A DNA stretch of 33,168 bases, taken from positions 1,373,707-1,406,874 of the forward strand of contig NZ_LT984895.1 in NCBI RefSeq assembly GCF_900258505.1. The letters are read 5' to 3'. The notes below the pieces were generated by a model that worked only from the letters and a program-made list of their open reading frames with translations, was not told the DNA's origin and did no database searches. Position numbers and translations under genes: made by a program. This DNA is from Brachybacterium timonense. GTDB taxonomy: Bacteria > Actinomycetota > Actinomycetes > Actinomycetales > Dermabacteraceae. Below are positions 1-8,521 of this stretch, piece after piece (the first letter of the stretch is position 1; every line of letters begins with the position of its first letter).

Positions 1-145
1 TGTTATCAGGCCGATTCAACCTCGTGCTAGACAGTGTCTGCGTGATCACATTGCTATTATTGATTTTTTTTTTTGAGGGAACCGGCACCCACCAAGTTAT
101 GCACAGGGTGGGAGCCAGCTGTCGTCGGTTGTGTATAGGAGACAG
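1..145. other. Non-genomic contig end: Nextera/P5 adapter read-through
   Basis: This stretch does not look like the rest of the chromosome. Bases 122-145 read TCGTCGG followed by TTGTGTATAGGAGACAG, which is the two ends of the Nextera read-1 adapter (TCGTCGG... and TGTGTATAAGAGACAG) with the middle deleted and one A-to-G change. Bases 75-104 align imperfectly with the Illumina P5 flow-cell oligo (obvious in the CGGC-ACC-CACC and ATGCAC parts), and bases 64-74 are a run of 11 T. Read on the minus strand, the order is mosaic end, adapter, index-like spacer, P5, poly-A, which is the order of a read running off its insert. Bases 1-61 are AT-richer and unrecognised. Reading frames opening here should not be annotated. 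Confidence 0.85.
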
Positions 146-790
146 CTGTGGTGCTGAGCCGTCGGCGGCTGTGTCGCTGTGCGCCGCATCGATCGTCGCG
201 AGAACAGTAGCCACTGGATCGCGCAGCAGGGCATCGGCGATCCGTACGGCGCCAGCCGGTCCCAGCAGGGCGCCGACGGGGGGCAGCACGATGCTGAGCA
301 GCGACCACAGTGCGACGGCGAACAGCGCGAGCAGGGATCGCAGCGGGATCGCTCCCGGGAAGAGCAGGGCAAGTCGCATCGTCACCGGCCAGTCTTGGCG
401 GCGCACGCGTGGGGAGGCGACCATCACCATCAGGCTGGACGTCGCCCAGGCGCCGGCGAGGGTGGAGATCGTGGCCATCGCCGCGCCGTATCCGGGGGAT
501 TGCCCAAGCGTTCGGACGGCGAGCGAGAGACTGCCGATCGAGGCCACCTGAATGAGGATCAGCGGGAGGAGTCGCAGATTCGCGCGGACGAACTGCTCCC
601 GGTAGGCGCGCCACATCACACGAAAAAGGTGGGGGGACTCGTCCTGTGCGCGGGCGCGCATCACGTCCGCGGCGGCGCAGGTGGCGGGGGCGACGCCGAG
701 AACGAGCAGCCCCAGCAGGCTGAACGCCAGCCACAGCAGGCTGGTGCCGATCCAGAACAGCACAGACTCGATGATCTCGTTCGAGCGCAT
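146..790 (-). CDS. YesL/DUF624-family membrane protein (3' end cut off)
   Basis: About 215 residues are encoded from an ATG at 790 down to the adapter junction. The frame stays open to the window edge only because the artefact contains no stop, so the true C-terminus is missing or only nearly complete. The N-terminus (MRSNEIIESVLFWIGTSLLW) runs into a hydrophobic helix and then the GVAPAT motif seen near the N-terminus of actinobacterial YesL-like proteins. Further helices follow at roughly residues 75-95, 105-125 and 150-185. Family members lie beside LplABC-type sugar transporters and are thought to be accessory membrane proteins; their biochemical role is not known. It is divergent from the fucosidase gene, which fits a role in this glycan locus. 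An in-frame GTG at 895 would add 35 polar residues and is less likely. Confidence 0.7.
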
Positions 791-947
791 CACCCAGGCG
801 GGTGGCGATCCGGCGTCGCGCGAGCGCGGTGCGCGGCTCGCGTCGGGATGGCGCCGCTGTCGAGGTTGTGTGCTGTGTCCGTTCTGCCCTTCCACACCTC
901 GGATGCTAGCCGAGGGTCGTTGGGGATGCGCCGAACCACTCGTCAAA

Positions 948-960
948 ACACCCGATGTCT
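948..960. promoter_or_regulatory. Candidate GntR operator before the fucosidase gene
   Basis: ACACCCGATGTCT is one base away from the ACATCCGATGTCT form found at the regulator's own promoter. It ends 14 nt before the GH29 start codon, in the divergent region shared with the YesL-like gene. The following bases (GGTTGACTT) could be a degenerate -10 (TGACTT, 964-969) for a leaderless message, because no Shine-Dalgarno sequence precedes the ATG. That it is an operator is inferred from repetition of the motif. Confidence 0.5.
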
Positions 961-974
961 GGTTGACTTTGTTC

Positions 975-2264
975 ATGCAGTCCACATCGGAAAACATCCT
1001 TGCCCCAACACCTGAACAGCTGGAATGGCAGAAGAAAGGCCTTGGTGTCTTCTTTCATTTCGGTGTCAACACCTTCTCTGGCCTGGAATGGTCCGATGGG
1101 ACGGTGCCACCGTCGGTCTTCAACCCCACCGACCTCGACGCCGACGAGTGGGTGCGCACAGCGAAAGAGCTCGGCGCCGCCTACGTGATCCTCACCGCGA
1201 AGCATCATGACGGCTTCTGCCTGTGGCCCACTGCCACCACCGACTACTCCGTGGCCTCGTCCCCATGGAAGGACGGCGCCGGCGACGTGGTGCGTGAGGT
1301 GGCCGACGCGTGCCGCCGCCATGGACTCGAGTTGGGCCTATACCTCTCACCGTGGGACCGCAACGCCGAATGCTACGAGGATCCCGCCGCCTACGACGAG
1401 TTCTATTGTCGCCAGCTGCGTGAGCTGTGCACTGATTACGGTCCGCTGATGGAACTGTGGTTCGACGGCGCCGGGTCAGCTGGCCGTGAGTACGACTGGG
1501 AACGCATCGGTGCGTTGATCGACGAGCTCCAGCCCGGTGCCATGGTGTTCAACATGGGGCCGGCCACCATCCGGTGGGTCGGCAACGAAGACGGGCTGGC
1601 CAGCGACCCTGTCGAGTACGTCGTGCGCTCCACGGACCTCAATAACTACGACGAGGACGTGGTCGCCCTGGGACAGGCCCGTTACCTGCCGCCAGAATGC
1701 GACGTCTCGCTGCGACGCGGCTGGTTCTGGCAAGAAGGCGAGGAACCCAAGTCCCTCTCGCATCTCCTGGCCATCCACGACCGCTCGATCGGCCTGGGGG
1801 CCGGACTGCTGCTGAACATCCCACCGGACCGACGTGGCCGCATCGACCCCGAGGACGCTGCACGCGTCACGGAGCTTGCTCGGGCTCTTCAGGCCCGCTT
1901 CGGTCGCCCGCGCACCGCCGTGCTCAGCGAGAACGCTGACGGTCTGACTGCTCGGCTCAGTGCCGACGGTGAAGCTCTGCGGGTCGATCATGTGGAGCTA
2001 CGGGAGAACCTCGTCAGCGGGCAGCGCATCACGGGGCACCGCATTCTCGCGGGAGAGCGTGAGATCGCCGCCGGGCAGACCGTTGGCGTACGCCGCATCC
2101 ACCGTCTGCCGCAGCCCGTGGAGGTCGACAGCCTGCGGATCGAGCTCGACGGCGACGGGGGATGCCTGGAGGCGGTGCTCACCTACGACGCTGGTGACGC
2201 TCCTGTGCCTGACGAGCAGATCGCCTATCTCGCGACCACCGAGCGGCCCGACGCTCAGGTGTGA
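975..2264 (+). CDS. Cytoplasmic alpha-L-fucosidase, glycoside hydrolase family 29
   Basis: The 429-residue product resembles GH29 retaining alpha-L-fucosidases, which release terminal L-fucose from glycans. Visible family features are the N-terminal PTPEQLEWQKKGLGVFFHFG block (residues 11-30), LTAKHHDGFCLWPT (73-86), GLYLSPWDRN (121-130), and LMELWFDGAG, where Asp164 is the expected nucleophile. The general acid/base is poorly conserved in this family and was not assigned. There is no signal peptide, so the enzyme should act on imported oligosaccharides in the cytoplasm. The frame extends upstream to 681, but the upstream part lacks family similarity and overlaps the divergent gene. The ATG at 975 starts just before the conserved block. 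It converges with the GH20 gene, 24 bp away. Confidence 0.9.
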   Translation: MQSTSENILAPTPEQLEWQKKGLGVFFHFGVNTFSGLEWSDGTVPPSVFNPTDLDADEWVRTAKELGAAYVILTAKHHDGFCLWPTATTDYSVASSPWKDGAGDVVREVADACRRHGLELGLYLSPWDRNAECYEDPAAYDEFYCRQLRELCTDYGPLMELWFDGAGSAGREYDWERIGALIDELQPGAMVFNMGPATIRWVGNEDGLASDPVEYVVRSTDLNNYDEDVVALGQARYLPPECDVSLRRGWFWQEGEEPKSLSHLLAIHDRSIGLGAGLLLNIPPDRRGRIDPEDAARVTELARALQARFGRPRTAVLSENADGLTARLSADGEALRVDHVELRENLVSGQRITGHRILAGEREIAAGQTVGVRRIHRLPQPVEVDSLRIELDGDGGCLEAVLTYDAGDAPVPDEQIAYLATTERPDAQV

Positions 2265-2288
2265 ACGGGTGCCGACGAGTTAGCCGGG

Positions 2289-3728
2289 TCAGCGGCGCAT
2301 GAGAGCCGGGCGCTGGAGCGCATCGTCGAGGCCACCGGGCCGGGAGGTGCGGGACCAGGCCCGGCGTTGCCCCTCGAGCACCTGACGGATCCGGCTCTGC
2401 GGCACGGGGCCAGTTGCCGCATCCAGGCAGAGATCCGCGAGGTCCGCCACCTGAAGCAGATCCGCGGCATGCCCTGACTCAGCCCCCGCATGACGTGCGC
2501 GAACCCGTTCGATAACCTTCCGGGCTGCCGCGGTCTGGTCGGCGCGTGGCCGATCGTGCTCCGTCAGCTCGATGCCCAGGAACACGTGACCCAGCAGGGT
2601 CGCGTTCAATGCTGTCAGCGGTAGCAGGGTGTCCAGGGACCCGAGATCCAGCACGCTCTTCAGCTCCGCGTCGCCGATGATGCGAGCAGCCAGTTCATGT
2701 GCCTGCGCTTGCGTCGCGCCGTGAGGATCCCGGGCAAGCACTGAAGCATAGGCCAGTGGCACCACCTGCAGCACGTATGGCTCCCACGAGCCATGATCAC
2801 CCCAGTGTGTGAGTAGCAGCCCGCCACGTTCACAGCCCGCCGGGGGCGCGCAGTCCACCAGGGCGCGGGCGGCATCAGCGATGTTCTCCCAGGCATTCGC
2901 GGTGCGGCCGGCCACACTGTTCCACGCGCCGGTGCCCGGTGCAGCCCAGGGAGCCATACCGCGCGCGATGAGCGGGGTCAGGCGGCGGGCGAATCCGTCG
3001 GCTAGACCGCGGTTCACCTCGGAATCAGGGATCGCACGCGGATCCCGTACCCGTTTCAGCATCGTCGGTGATTCATAGATCCACACGATCGGTTCGATGC
3101 CGTCGGGAAGCAGGGCGGCATTATCCGGGTGGTGCTCGAGCACATCGGCCCACATCTGCACCCGGTAGCCGCGATCACACCACGGCGCAGCGATTCTGGC
3201 GAGATGTTCGGCGTACACGGTGCCGAGCCCTCGTTGCTCGCAGTCCTCCTGTGAGACGCCAGTGCCGAGTTCCCACGGTTCATCACCGCCGATGTTCACC
3301 GCCTGCGTGCGGCACGTCGCGGTCAGCCCTTCCAGCAGCTCCTGGGCAAAAGCTGCGTTCTCGGGCGTAGGGGCAAGTGTGGTTGGCTCCTCGAGATCAG
3401 GCCGCTCCGCACGGTGGCGCAGACGGTCATGCTGCAGCCACCGCTCCATGTGACCCACCACGTTCTGGTTCGGCACCAGGTCGATGCCGTGTTCTGCGCA
3501 CAGGTCATCCAGCTCCCGCATCTCCTGCGCATTCAGGGGAGACGCCTTGCCCCAGACGTCGTCGTGACCTGCATGGGCGAAGGTGTGCTCCATGTACAGC
3601 TCGAGCTGTGTGTACCCGAGGGGCGCAAGCACCTCGGTCACAAGCCAGCGCAGGGTCTTAGAGGTCGGAACGCGGTCACGGGAGATATCGAGCATGTAGC
3701 CGCGTCGGGTGATGGGAGCGGTGGTCAT
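2289..3728 (-). CDS. Glycoside hydrolase family 20-like beta-N-acetylhexosaminidase
   Basis: The 479-residue protein has a GH20-type TIM-barrel signature. It shows RGYMLDISRDRVPT at residues 9-22, a KASPLNAQEMRELDDLCAEHGIDL block at about 61-84, and NIGGDEPWELG, where Asp149-Glu150 is the expected catalytic pair of the substrate-assisted mechanism. It would remove terminal GlcNAc or GalNAc (or act as a related exo-enzyme) in the cytoplasm, since no signal peptide is present. The start was set at the ATG at 3728 because AGGAG lies 8 nt upstream; an upstream ATG at 3848 has no comparable support. It is the last gene of the minus-strand transport operon, 143 bp after the second binding protein. 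Paired with the fucosidase, it suggests a fucosylated HexNAc-containing substrate. The exact linkage cannot be read from the sequence. Confidence 0.82.
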   Translation of the reverse strand: MTTAPITRRGYMLDISRDRVPTSKTLRWLVTEVLAPLGYTQLELYMEHTFAHAGHDDVWGKASPLNAQEMRELDDLCAEHGIDLVPNQNVVGHMERWLQHDRLRHRAERPDLEEPTTLAPTPENAAFAQELLEGLTATCRTQAVNIGGDEPWELGTGVSQEDCEQRGLGTVYAEHLARIAAPWCDRGYRVQMWADVLEHHPDNAALLPDGIEPIVWIYESPTMLKRVRDPRAIPDSEVNRGLADGFARRLTPLIARGMAPWAAPGTGAWNSVAGRTANAWENIADAARALVDCAPPAGCERGGLLLTHWGDHGSWEPYVLQVVPLAYASVLARDPHGATQAQAHELAARIIGDAELKSVLDLGSLDTLLPLTALNATLLGHVFLGIELTEHDRPRADQTAAARKVIERVRARHAGAESGHAADLLQVADLADLCLDAATGPVPQSRIRQVLEGQRRAWSRTSRPGGLDDALQRPALMRR

Positions 3729-3774
3729 CGTGCGTCTCCTGAACACTGGTGCGATGGTCGGGGTGGATGCAGCG

Positions 3775-3809
3775 ACGCCGCCGCGGTCCGGTTGGATCTG
3801 CGGCGGCGT
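3775..3809 (-). terminator. GC-rich hairpin between binding protein and GH20 genes
   Basis: ACGCCGCCGC (3775-3784) pairs perfectly with GCGGCGGCGT (3800-3809) across a 15-nt loop. It lies in the 143-bp gap before the GH20 gene. No T-tract follows on either strand, so it may be a processing or mRNA-stabilising stem, or a weak attenuator that sets the level of the last gene, rather than a full terminator. Confidence 0.4.
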
Positions 3810-3871
3810 GCGCGGCATGGATGCGGAGTGGCCGACGGGACGACTCACACCGACGACAAGCCTGGGGGCGA

Positions 3872-5644
3872 TCAGTACTGCTGGTCGTACGCGGCCTGTT
3901 CGATCTCGAGTGCGCGGGCGAGGCCGATTGACTCGAATTTCTCCGTGTACGCCTTCCAGTCGGCGTCCTTCGTGAAATCCACCTTGCCAGTGGCCAGATT
4001 GGCGTAGCTCTGCTGAAGATACTGCTCGAGGTTGGTGCGCAGCTCGCCGATCTCAGCCGACTGATCCATGTCGTATGCGAGGGTCGGGATGCACTGCTCC
4101 TTCGGAACCTGGTACGGCTCGTAGGCTTTCCCCGCCTCATAGAGCGACGGTTCGATTGATGCGCCGCCCTCGAGAACAGCCTCGCCATGGCGCTGGTCCA
4201 TGGACTTGTAGGAAGGGCCCCATTCCCACCACACCTGGTTCTCCAGCTCAGCGTTCTCTGGAATGACCTGGTAGACAGCCGCTTTCCCATCGATGCCCTG
4301 CTGGTCCGTATCGGCCCAGTCCCATCCAGTACCTCTCTCGCCGCGCCCCAAGGAAACGGTGGTGGCGAGCTCGTACTGGTAGTCCGCCCAACGAATCATG
4401 GTCACGGGATCGGGACACGAGTTCGTGATCACAAAGTTGGGCGAGCCTATCTGGTACCAGAGCCAGTCGCTCGTGCGCACGCCGTTCGGACCGGCCATCG
4501 GCGGCAGGGGCTTCATGATGACGGCTGCCGACGTCTCATCCGCCATGTTGGTGTTCGCGGTAAAGGTGCCCTGGGAACCGCCGGTGGTGATGCCGAATCG
4601 GGGACCGTTCGGATCATCGCCGTACTGCTTGAGCTGGTCATTTGTGAGCGACAGGATGCCCTGGTGGAAGTTGCCCTTGGCGAACTGCTCCTGGATCCAA
4701 ATCATGCCCTCCCGGTAGGCGTCCTGCGTGGGGAGCCAGGTGACCTTGCCGTCGATTAGCGCGGTGTAGGTCGTGGTGTTGGGCAGGAAAGATCCCTGGA
4801 AGAAGTTGAACAGGCGCATCATCGAATCGGAGTCAGAGAGAACGAGTGCGGCGTTCTTCGGCAGATCCGACCACGTCTTCCATTCCTCGAGGAGGGCGTC
4901 GAAGTCTTCCAGTGTCTCTGGCACGGATGCTCCGACGGCGTCCAGCCAGTTGTGGTTGTACCAGGTGCGCACGGGTTCGCTCTTGCAGTGGAAGCAGTCG
5001 TTCATCGCCGGTACCGCGTACATGCGGCCATCGGGTGAGGTGAACAGCGAACGCATGTCGGGGAAGGTGTCGAACATGTCGCGGATGTGCGGGGCATGCT
5101 CGTCGATCAGCTTGTCCACCGGGAGGAACAACCCCTGCTGGCCATACACGCTGATCTGTGAGACCGAGAAGAGGCCCATGCCCGTCATCAGCGCGTGCGG
5201 GAGGTCGCCGGCGCTGAGAATGGCGTTGACCTTGGTCTGGCCGTCATCACCGAGCGGAACCGGCTCGTACTTCACCTTTACACCTGTGACCTCCTCGAGG
5301 TATTGGGCGTAGTAGTTGGTGGAGTAGTCGAGTCCCGGAATGGTTCGGGTGAGCATGGTGAACTCGGTGGAGCCGTCGGCGAAGGGCTCGAGGGCGCGAG
5401 CCTTCGGGCCCTTGTAGCCCTCCGGGTAGTTCACGCCGTCGATCTCGGGGCTCATCTCAACCTTGAGCGAGGCGCTTCCCTGCTTGTAGTCCGCGTCACC
5501 GACGACGTCGGCACCAGTGCCACCGCTGGAGCCGCCGGAGCAGGCGGCAAGCACAGTAGGGGCGGAGAGCGCGGCAGCGGAAACAGCGCCTGCTCGAGCT
5601 AGCAGGCCACGGCGAGTGAGAGAACGGTCTGGTGTGTGTGTCAT
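3872..5644 (-). CDS. Extracellular solute-binding lipoprotein (sugar ABC transporter), copy 2
   Basis: This 590-residue substrate-binding protein belongs to the LplA-like family 1 (CUT1-type). The N-terminus has a twin-arginine motif (TRRGLLARAG, Arg11-Arg12) and a lipobox ending LAAC at Cys35, so it should be exported folded by Tat and lipid-anchored outside the membrane. After the linker it carries QGSASLKVEMSPEIDG and TEFTMLTRTIPG, both shared with the neighbouring binding protein. It lies 48 bp behind its paralogue and 143 bp before the GH20 gene. Context predicts that it captures fucosylated oligosaccharides for the two upstream permeases. No strong Shine-Dalgarno precedes the ATG, and it may rely on coupling to upstream translation. 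The ligand is inferred only from context. Confidence 0.88.
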   Translation of the reverse strand: MTHTPDRSLTRRGLLARAGAVSAAALSAPTVLAACSGGSSGGTGADVVGDADYKQGSASLKVEMSPEIDGVNYPEGYKGPKARALEPFADGSTEFTMLTRTIPGLDYSTNYYAQYLEEVTGVKVKYEPVPLGDDGQTKVNAILSAGDLPHALMTGMGLFSVSQISVYGQQGLFLPVDKLIDEHAPHIRDMFDTFPDMRSLFTSPDGRMYAVPAMNDCFHCKSEPVRTWYNHNWLDAVGASVPETLEDFDALLEEWKTWSDLPKNAALVLSDSDSMMRLFNFFQGSFLPNTTTYTALIDGKVTWLPTQDAYREGMIWIQEQFAKGNFHQGILSLTNDQLKQYGDDPNGPRFGITTGGSQGTFTANTNMADETSAAVIMKPLPPMAGPNGVRTSDWLWYQIGSPNFVITNSCPDPVTMIRWADYQYELATTVSLGRGERGTGWDWADTDQQGIDGKAAVYQVIPENAELENQVWWEWGPSYKSMDQRHGEAVLEGGASIEPSLYEAGKAYEPYQVPKEQCIPTLAYDMDQSAEIGELRTNLEQYLQQSYANLATGKVDFTKDADWKAYTEKFESIGLARALEIEQAAYDQQY

Positions 5645-5692
5645 GGCAATGTCTTTCGGGTGATAGATGGCCGTGCCTTCGGCCGGGGGTGA

Positions 5693-7480
5693 TCAGGAGC
5701 TGGCCTTGCTTGCCTCGGCCTGGACCTCGAGGTAGCGGGACAGGCCGGCGTTCTCGAGTTCAGAGGCGAACTGCTTCCAGGCCGCGTCGTCGTCGATCTC
5801 GGCTCGGCCGATACTGAAATCCGTGATGTACCGCGTCGTGATCGTCGAAATATTCGTCGCGTACTCGCCGATCTCCGCTGCCTGGTCAGTGGTGTAGAAG
5901 GGCTGAGCGAAGTACTCATCCTCTGGAGAGGCCCACTGCTCGTACAGCGTGCCTGCTTCGTAGAGGGCGGGCTCGACGGAGCGGGTGGCGTCAACAGCCT
6001 CGGCGTGCCGCACATCCATCGACAGGCTGAACGGTCCCCATTCGTCCCAGGAGGTGTTCTTGAGCTGCTTGCTGCTCTCCTCGGTCTGTGGGATCCGCTC
6101 GTACATGGCCTGCTTGCCGTCAATGCCGGTGGTTCCCTCCTTCGCCCACGTCCAGGCCTTCTCGAAGGGGCCCAGTCGCATCGACAGCGTGGACATGAGC
6201 GACATCTGGAAGTCAGCCCAGCGCACCAAGGTCTCTGGGTCCTTGCAGGCCTGTGTGATGACGAGCCCGATGTATGCGCCAGCGTCATATTTCCAGGGGA
6301 TGGTTGCTTTCCCGTTTGGTCCATCGAGCGGTTGCTGGATGACGAACTGGTTGATGACTGATTCTGGTTTGGAGAGTTCATCGGTGGCGAGCCAGCCCTG
6401 AGATGAAGCGTGGGCGAAACCGACTCGATTTCCATCCGGGTGCATGGTGAGACGCTGGAACTGCTCAGACGTCTGCGTGAAGAGGTTCGGGTCCACGAGC
6501 GCTTCATCGACCAAGGAGCGGATGTACCGCAGTGCTTCGCGGAACTCGTCGAGGACCGGTGTGTACTCGACGGCCTCCCCGTTCTTCCGAAGATAGTCGA
6601 TACCGGGGTTCAGGAAGGCCGAGGCGAAGAACTCGATGGGCAACTCATCTTTAAAGCCGGAGAAAGCCTTGCCCTCAGGATGACGTCCCGCAAATTCCCT
6701 GAGAACTTCGCGTAGTTCGTCGGTGTTCGTCGGTCCTGCATCCGCCCCGATCTCCGCGAGCCAGTTCTTATTGACCCATGTGCGCGCGGAGCTCGACCGG
6801 CAATGGAAGCACTGGTTGATGGACGGGAAAGCGTACATGCGCCCGTTCGGTGCGGTCAGAGCGGGTCGGAATTCGCTGAACTGAGAGAAATGCTGCTGGA
6901 GCTCTGGCGCCCACTTGTCGATCAGTTCGTCGAGAGGCTGGAAAAGGCCTTGTTCACCGTAGACATACAGCTCGGAGGGGCTGAAGCCTCCCATCCATTC
7001 CGGACCCAGCATGAAGGCGTCGGGGAGATCGCCGCTGGAGATGATGGCATTGACCTTCGTCGTGCCATCATCGCCCATCGGGACAGTCTGATAGTCGACT
7101 GTGACACCGGTCTGCTCCTCGAGGAATGCGGAGAACGCGTTTGTCTTGAGGTTGTTTCCCGGGGCGGACCGGGTGAGCACGGTGAACGTCTCATCGCCGC
7201 TGTAAAAGGGCGAGTAGTCCCTCAGCCGCGGCCCCGCATACCCCTCGGGGTAGATCGGTCCATCGATCTCCGGCGGAAGTTCGACTTCAAGCGAAGCCGA
7301 GCCCTGGGCATAGTCGGGGCTCTGTCCGGCAGAGCCGCCACCGCCTGAACCGCTGCATCCGGCCAGGCCCAGTGCACCAACGAGCGTTCCTGCGGACACC
7401 AGCGCCGACCGACGGGACAGACGCAGAGGCATCTGCGAATCAGTGCAGGTGGGGCAGTGGGATTCGGGTTGTGGTGACAT
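5693..7480 (-). CDS. Extracellular solute-binding lipoprotein (sugar ABC transporter), copy 1
   Basis: This 595-residue LplA-like binding protein has a Tat motif (LRLSRRSALVSAG, Arg23-Arg24) and a lipobox ending LAGC at Cys42. The start at 7480 is supported by GAGG six bases upstream. A Met at residue 17 is possible but has no ribosome site. It shares QGSASLEVELPPEIDG and the FTVLTRSAPG block with the downstream binding protein, and the two have almost the same length, so they look like a tandem duplication that has since diverged. It sits 27 bp after the LplB-type permease gene. The likely role is high-affinity capture of a glycan outside the cell; having two receptors for one pore may broaden specificity. 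Confidence 0.88.
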   Translation of the reverse strand: MSPQPESHCPTCTDSQMPLRLSRRSALVSAGTLVGALGLAGCSGSGGGGSAGQSPDYAQGSASLEVELPPEIDGPIYPEGYAGPRLRDYSPFYSGDETFTVLTRSAPGNNLKTNAFSAFLEEQTGVTVDYQTVPMGDDGTTKVNAIISSGDLPDAFMLGPEWMGGFSPSELYVYGEQGLFQPLDELIDKWAPELQQHFSQFSEFRPALTAPNGRMYAFPSINQCFHCRSSSARTWVNKNWLAEIGADAGPTNTDELREVLREFAGRHPEGKAFSGFKDELPIEFFASAFLNPGIDYLRKNGEAVEYTPVLDEFREALRYIRSLVDEALVDPNLFTQTSEQFQRLTMHPDGNRVGFAHASSQGWLATDELSKPESVINQFVIQQPLDGPNGKATIPWKYDAGAYIGLVITQACKDPETLVRWADFQMSLMSTLSMRLGPFEKAWTWAKEGTTGIDGKQAMYERIPQTEESSKQLKNTSWDEWGPFSLSMDVRHAEAVDATRSVEPALYEAGTLYEQWASPEDEYFAQPFYTTDQAAEIGEYATNISTITTRYITDFSIGRAEIDDDAAWKQFASELENAGLSRYLEVQAEASKASS

Positions 7481-7507
7481 CGTTGTCCTCGGTGATGGTG
7501 GCTTTTC

Positions 7508-8521
7508 TTAGAACAGTCCGGCTTTGGTGATGCGTTTAGAGAGATAGTTGACGGTGATCAGCAGCACGAGGCTGATCACTGAACGGAACAGGCCGATCGC
7601 CGTGGCGTAGCTGTACTGGGGGATCGGGCTGTTCAGACCCACTTGATAGACGTAGGTGTCGATCACTTGCGAGGTCGTGAGGTTCAGCGGGTTCTGCAGA
7701 AGCAGGACCTTCTCGAACCCGACGCTCATGATCGTGCCGACGTTCAGGATCAGGAGCACGACGGCGATCGGGAGGATCGCCGGTACATCGATGTGCCACA
7801 TGCGGCGAAGGTGGGAAGCGCCGTCGACTTTGGCCGCCTCATGCAGCTCCGGTGGGACGGAGGACAGCGCAGCCAGGTAGATGATGGCGCTGAACCCGGC
7901 TGTCTGCCAGATTCCTGACCAGACGTAGGTGTGTCGGAACCATCCAGGATCCGTGAGGAAGGCTGGCGGGTCGATGCCGATGGCCCTCATCCCGACGTTG
8001 AGGATGCCGGTCCCGGGATCGAGCAGCATCACCAGGATGCCGACGACCACGACGACGGAGATGAAGTTTGGCGCATAGGTGATCAGCTGAACCACACGAG
8101 AGAAGTACTTCTGTCGAATACCGTTCAGGGCGAGCGCCAGGATGATCGGGATCGGGAAGCCCGCGATCAGCTCGTAGAAGGCGAGCACCAGAGTGTTCGT
8201 GAGGAGGACCTCGAAGTTCTGGCTGGTGACGAAGCGGACGAAGTGCTTCAGCCCTACCCACTGTGATCCGGTGATGCCGCCGACGGGGGTGTAATCGCGA
8301 AAGGCGATCTGTACGCCATACATCGGCCAGTACGCGAAGATCGCGACCCAGATGATGGCCGGGGCCAGGAGCACATAGAGCTGCCAGCTGCCGGCGAAAC
8401 GGCTGCGCAGCGACTTCTTCCGCTGCCCCTCGAGGACGGGCTGCTTGCGCTTCTTCTTGTCCTCGTCCTCGAAGCGGAGCTGGTCGACGAAGTTTCCGGT
8501 CTGCTCTGACACGGGGATCAA
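7508..8521 (-). CDS. Sugar ABC transporter permease, LplB type
   Basis: This 337-residue integral membrane permease of the CUT1 (MalF-like) class has a charged N-terminal cytoplasmic extension (EDEDKKKRKQ, LRSRF) followed by six predicted helices. The first is LYVLLAPAIIWVAIFAYWPM. The EAA loop that contacts the ATPase is visible as HEAAKVDGASHLRRMWHIDV. The C-terminus ends NYLSKRITKAGLF, typical of LplB/YtcP-associated permeases. Its ATG overlaps the stop of the upstream permease gene in ATGA (8518-8521), and AAAGG precedes it, so the two are translationally coupled. No ATP-binding subunit is encoded nearby. A shared MsmK-like ATPase elsewhere is the usual arrangement for such systems. Confidence 0.92.
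   Translation of the reverse strand: MIPVSEQTGNFVDQLRFEDEDKKKRKQPVLEGQRKKSLRSRFAGSWQLYVLLAPAIIWVAIFAYWPMYGVQIAFRDYTPVGGITGSQWVGLKHFVRFVTSQNFEVLLTNTLVLAFYELIAGFPIPIILALALNGIRQKYFSRVVQLITYAPNFISVVVVVGILVMLLDPGTGILNVGMRAIGIDPPAFLTDPGWFRHTYVWSGIWQTAGFSAIIYLAALSSVPPELHEAAKVDGASHLRRMWHIDVPAILPIAVVLLILNVGTIMSVGFEKVLLLQNPLNLTTSQVIDTYVYQVGLNSPIPQYSYATAIGLFRSVISLVLLITVNYLSKRITKAGLF

Noticed and set aside
24..1015. Plus-strand reading frames at 24-551 and 179-1015
   Set aside because: They start in or overlap adapter sequence and run antisense to the YesL-like gene. Their peptides are low-complexity and resemble no family.
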